Below are positions 63,986 through 64,000 of a DNA stretch of 64,000 bases, in pieces (the first letter of the stretch is position 1; every line of letters starts with the position of its first letter). Under the pieces are notes generated by a model. That model worked only from the letters and a program-made list of their open reading frames with translations. It searched no databases and was not told where the DNA came from. Both the position numbers and the translations under genes were made by a program. The DNA is from Massilibacteroides vaginae. Its GTDB lineage: Bacteria; Bacteroidota; Bacteroidia; Bacteroidales; Tannerellaceae. Where the stretch lies: the NCBI RefSeq assembly GCF_900178525.1, contig NZ_FXDJ01000007.1, positions 62,001 to 126,000 on the forward strand, written 5' to 3'.

Positions 63986-63998
63986 ACCACTAAAATCC
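63986..63998 (+). promoter_or_regulatory. RteR-complementary motif at the window edge
   Basis: ACCACTAAAATCC, five bases after the traM stop, presumably in the leader of traN, which would start just beyond 64000. Confidence 0.6.
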
Positions 63999-64000
63999 AA

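Larger units (their letters stand above)
35356..64000. mobile_element. Integrative conjugative element, left part (right end outside window)
   Basis: From the tRNA-Asp end onward the window holds an integrase, ArdA, DUF3945 protein, topoisomerase III, coupling protein, MobA/MobB, ParA and TraE-TraM, the gene set of Bacteroidetes conjugative transposons. Base composition rises in the backbone compared with the chromosome to its left, and drops in the cargo at about 43131-50134. The element continues beyond 64000 (traN and later genes not seen), so the right attachment site is absent and exact boundaries cannot be fixed. Confidence 0.88.

Noticed and set aside
35356-64000. Presence of rteA/rteB/rteC or tetQ as in CTnDOT
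   Set aside because: No such genes are seen in the window; resemblance to CTnDOT rests on gene order and the RteR-like RNA only.
1-64000. CRISPR arrays, rRNA genes, insertion sequences with transposase
   Set aside because: No regularly spaced repeats with unique spacers, no rRNA-like sequence and no transposase reading frame were found.

Overview
The window comes from a Bacteroidota chromosome, most likely order Bacteroidales (a Dysgonomonas/Porphyromonadaceae-like genome is my guess at low confidence). The evidence is the promoters of the form TTG-N19-TAnnTTTG, lipoproteins with short signal peptides, a bacterial V-type ATPase operon with a DUF2764 gene, and a Bacteroides-type conjugative element with TraE to TraM genes. 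All family names come from reading translated sequence by eye; no database search was run.

Positions 1-35355 are ordinary chromosome. In order: the end of an unidentified gene; a transporter-kynureninase-porin set followed by a proton-translocating transhydrogenase operon (pntAA, pntAB, pntB) whose PntB carries two nearly identical NADP-binding domains; a DUF2867-GNAT fusion; tRNA-Gly; argB; trhO; a mechanosensitive channel; a V-type ATPase operon (E, DUF2764, A, B, D, I, K); a cation/proton antiporter; two lipoproteins; a probable AbiL/RloAB-type defence pair; a decayed WG-repeat lipoprotein; GNAT enzymes; a PQQ-type sugar dehydrogenase; recR; a glycosyltransferase; an AlgH-family protein; an aminotransferase; and tRNA-Asp.

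From just after tRNA-Asp to the right edge lies an integrative conjugative element (ICE), cut off at the right after traM. Its left part holds a tyrosine integrase, an ORF6N protein, a RibD/DHFR-like enzyme, ArdA antirestriction protein, a DUF3945 protein and topoisomerase III. Its right part holds the coupling protein, MobB, MobA, ParA, small tra proteins and the TraE-TraM transfer machinery. Between topoisomerase III and the coupling protein is a visibly more A+T-rich cargo of about 7 kb on the minus strand. It carries a bacterial ubiquitin-like conjugation operon (Ub-like protein, E2-like, fused JAMM-E1, DUF6527/BubE-like), two small proteins of unknown function, and an AAA ATPase-subtilase pair matching the IetAS defence system.

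The most interesting non-protein content is a set of three apparent small RNA genes in the ICE, each with a Bacteroidetes promoter and an intrinsic terminator. The one just downstream of topoisomerase III sits where RteR lies in CTnDOT. It carries an unpaired 13-15 nt segment perfectly complementary to a motif found in the leaders of topB, mobA, traE and a gene just beyond the window, which suggests direct antisense control of transfer. A second RNA (about 200 nt) has a nested, GAAA-capped fold and a terminator 50 nt before the RibD/DHFR-like gene. A third lies beside the IetS gene.
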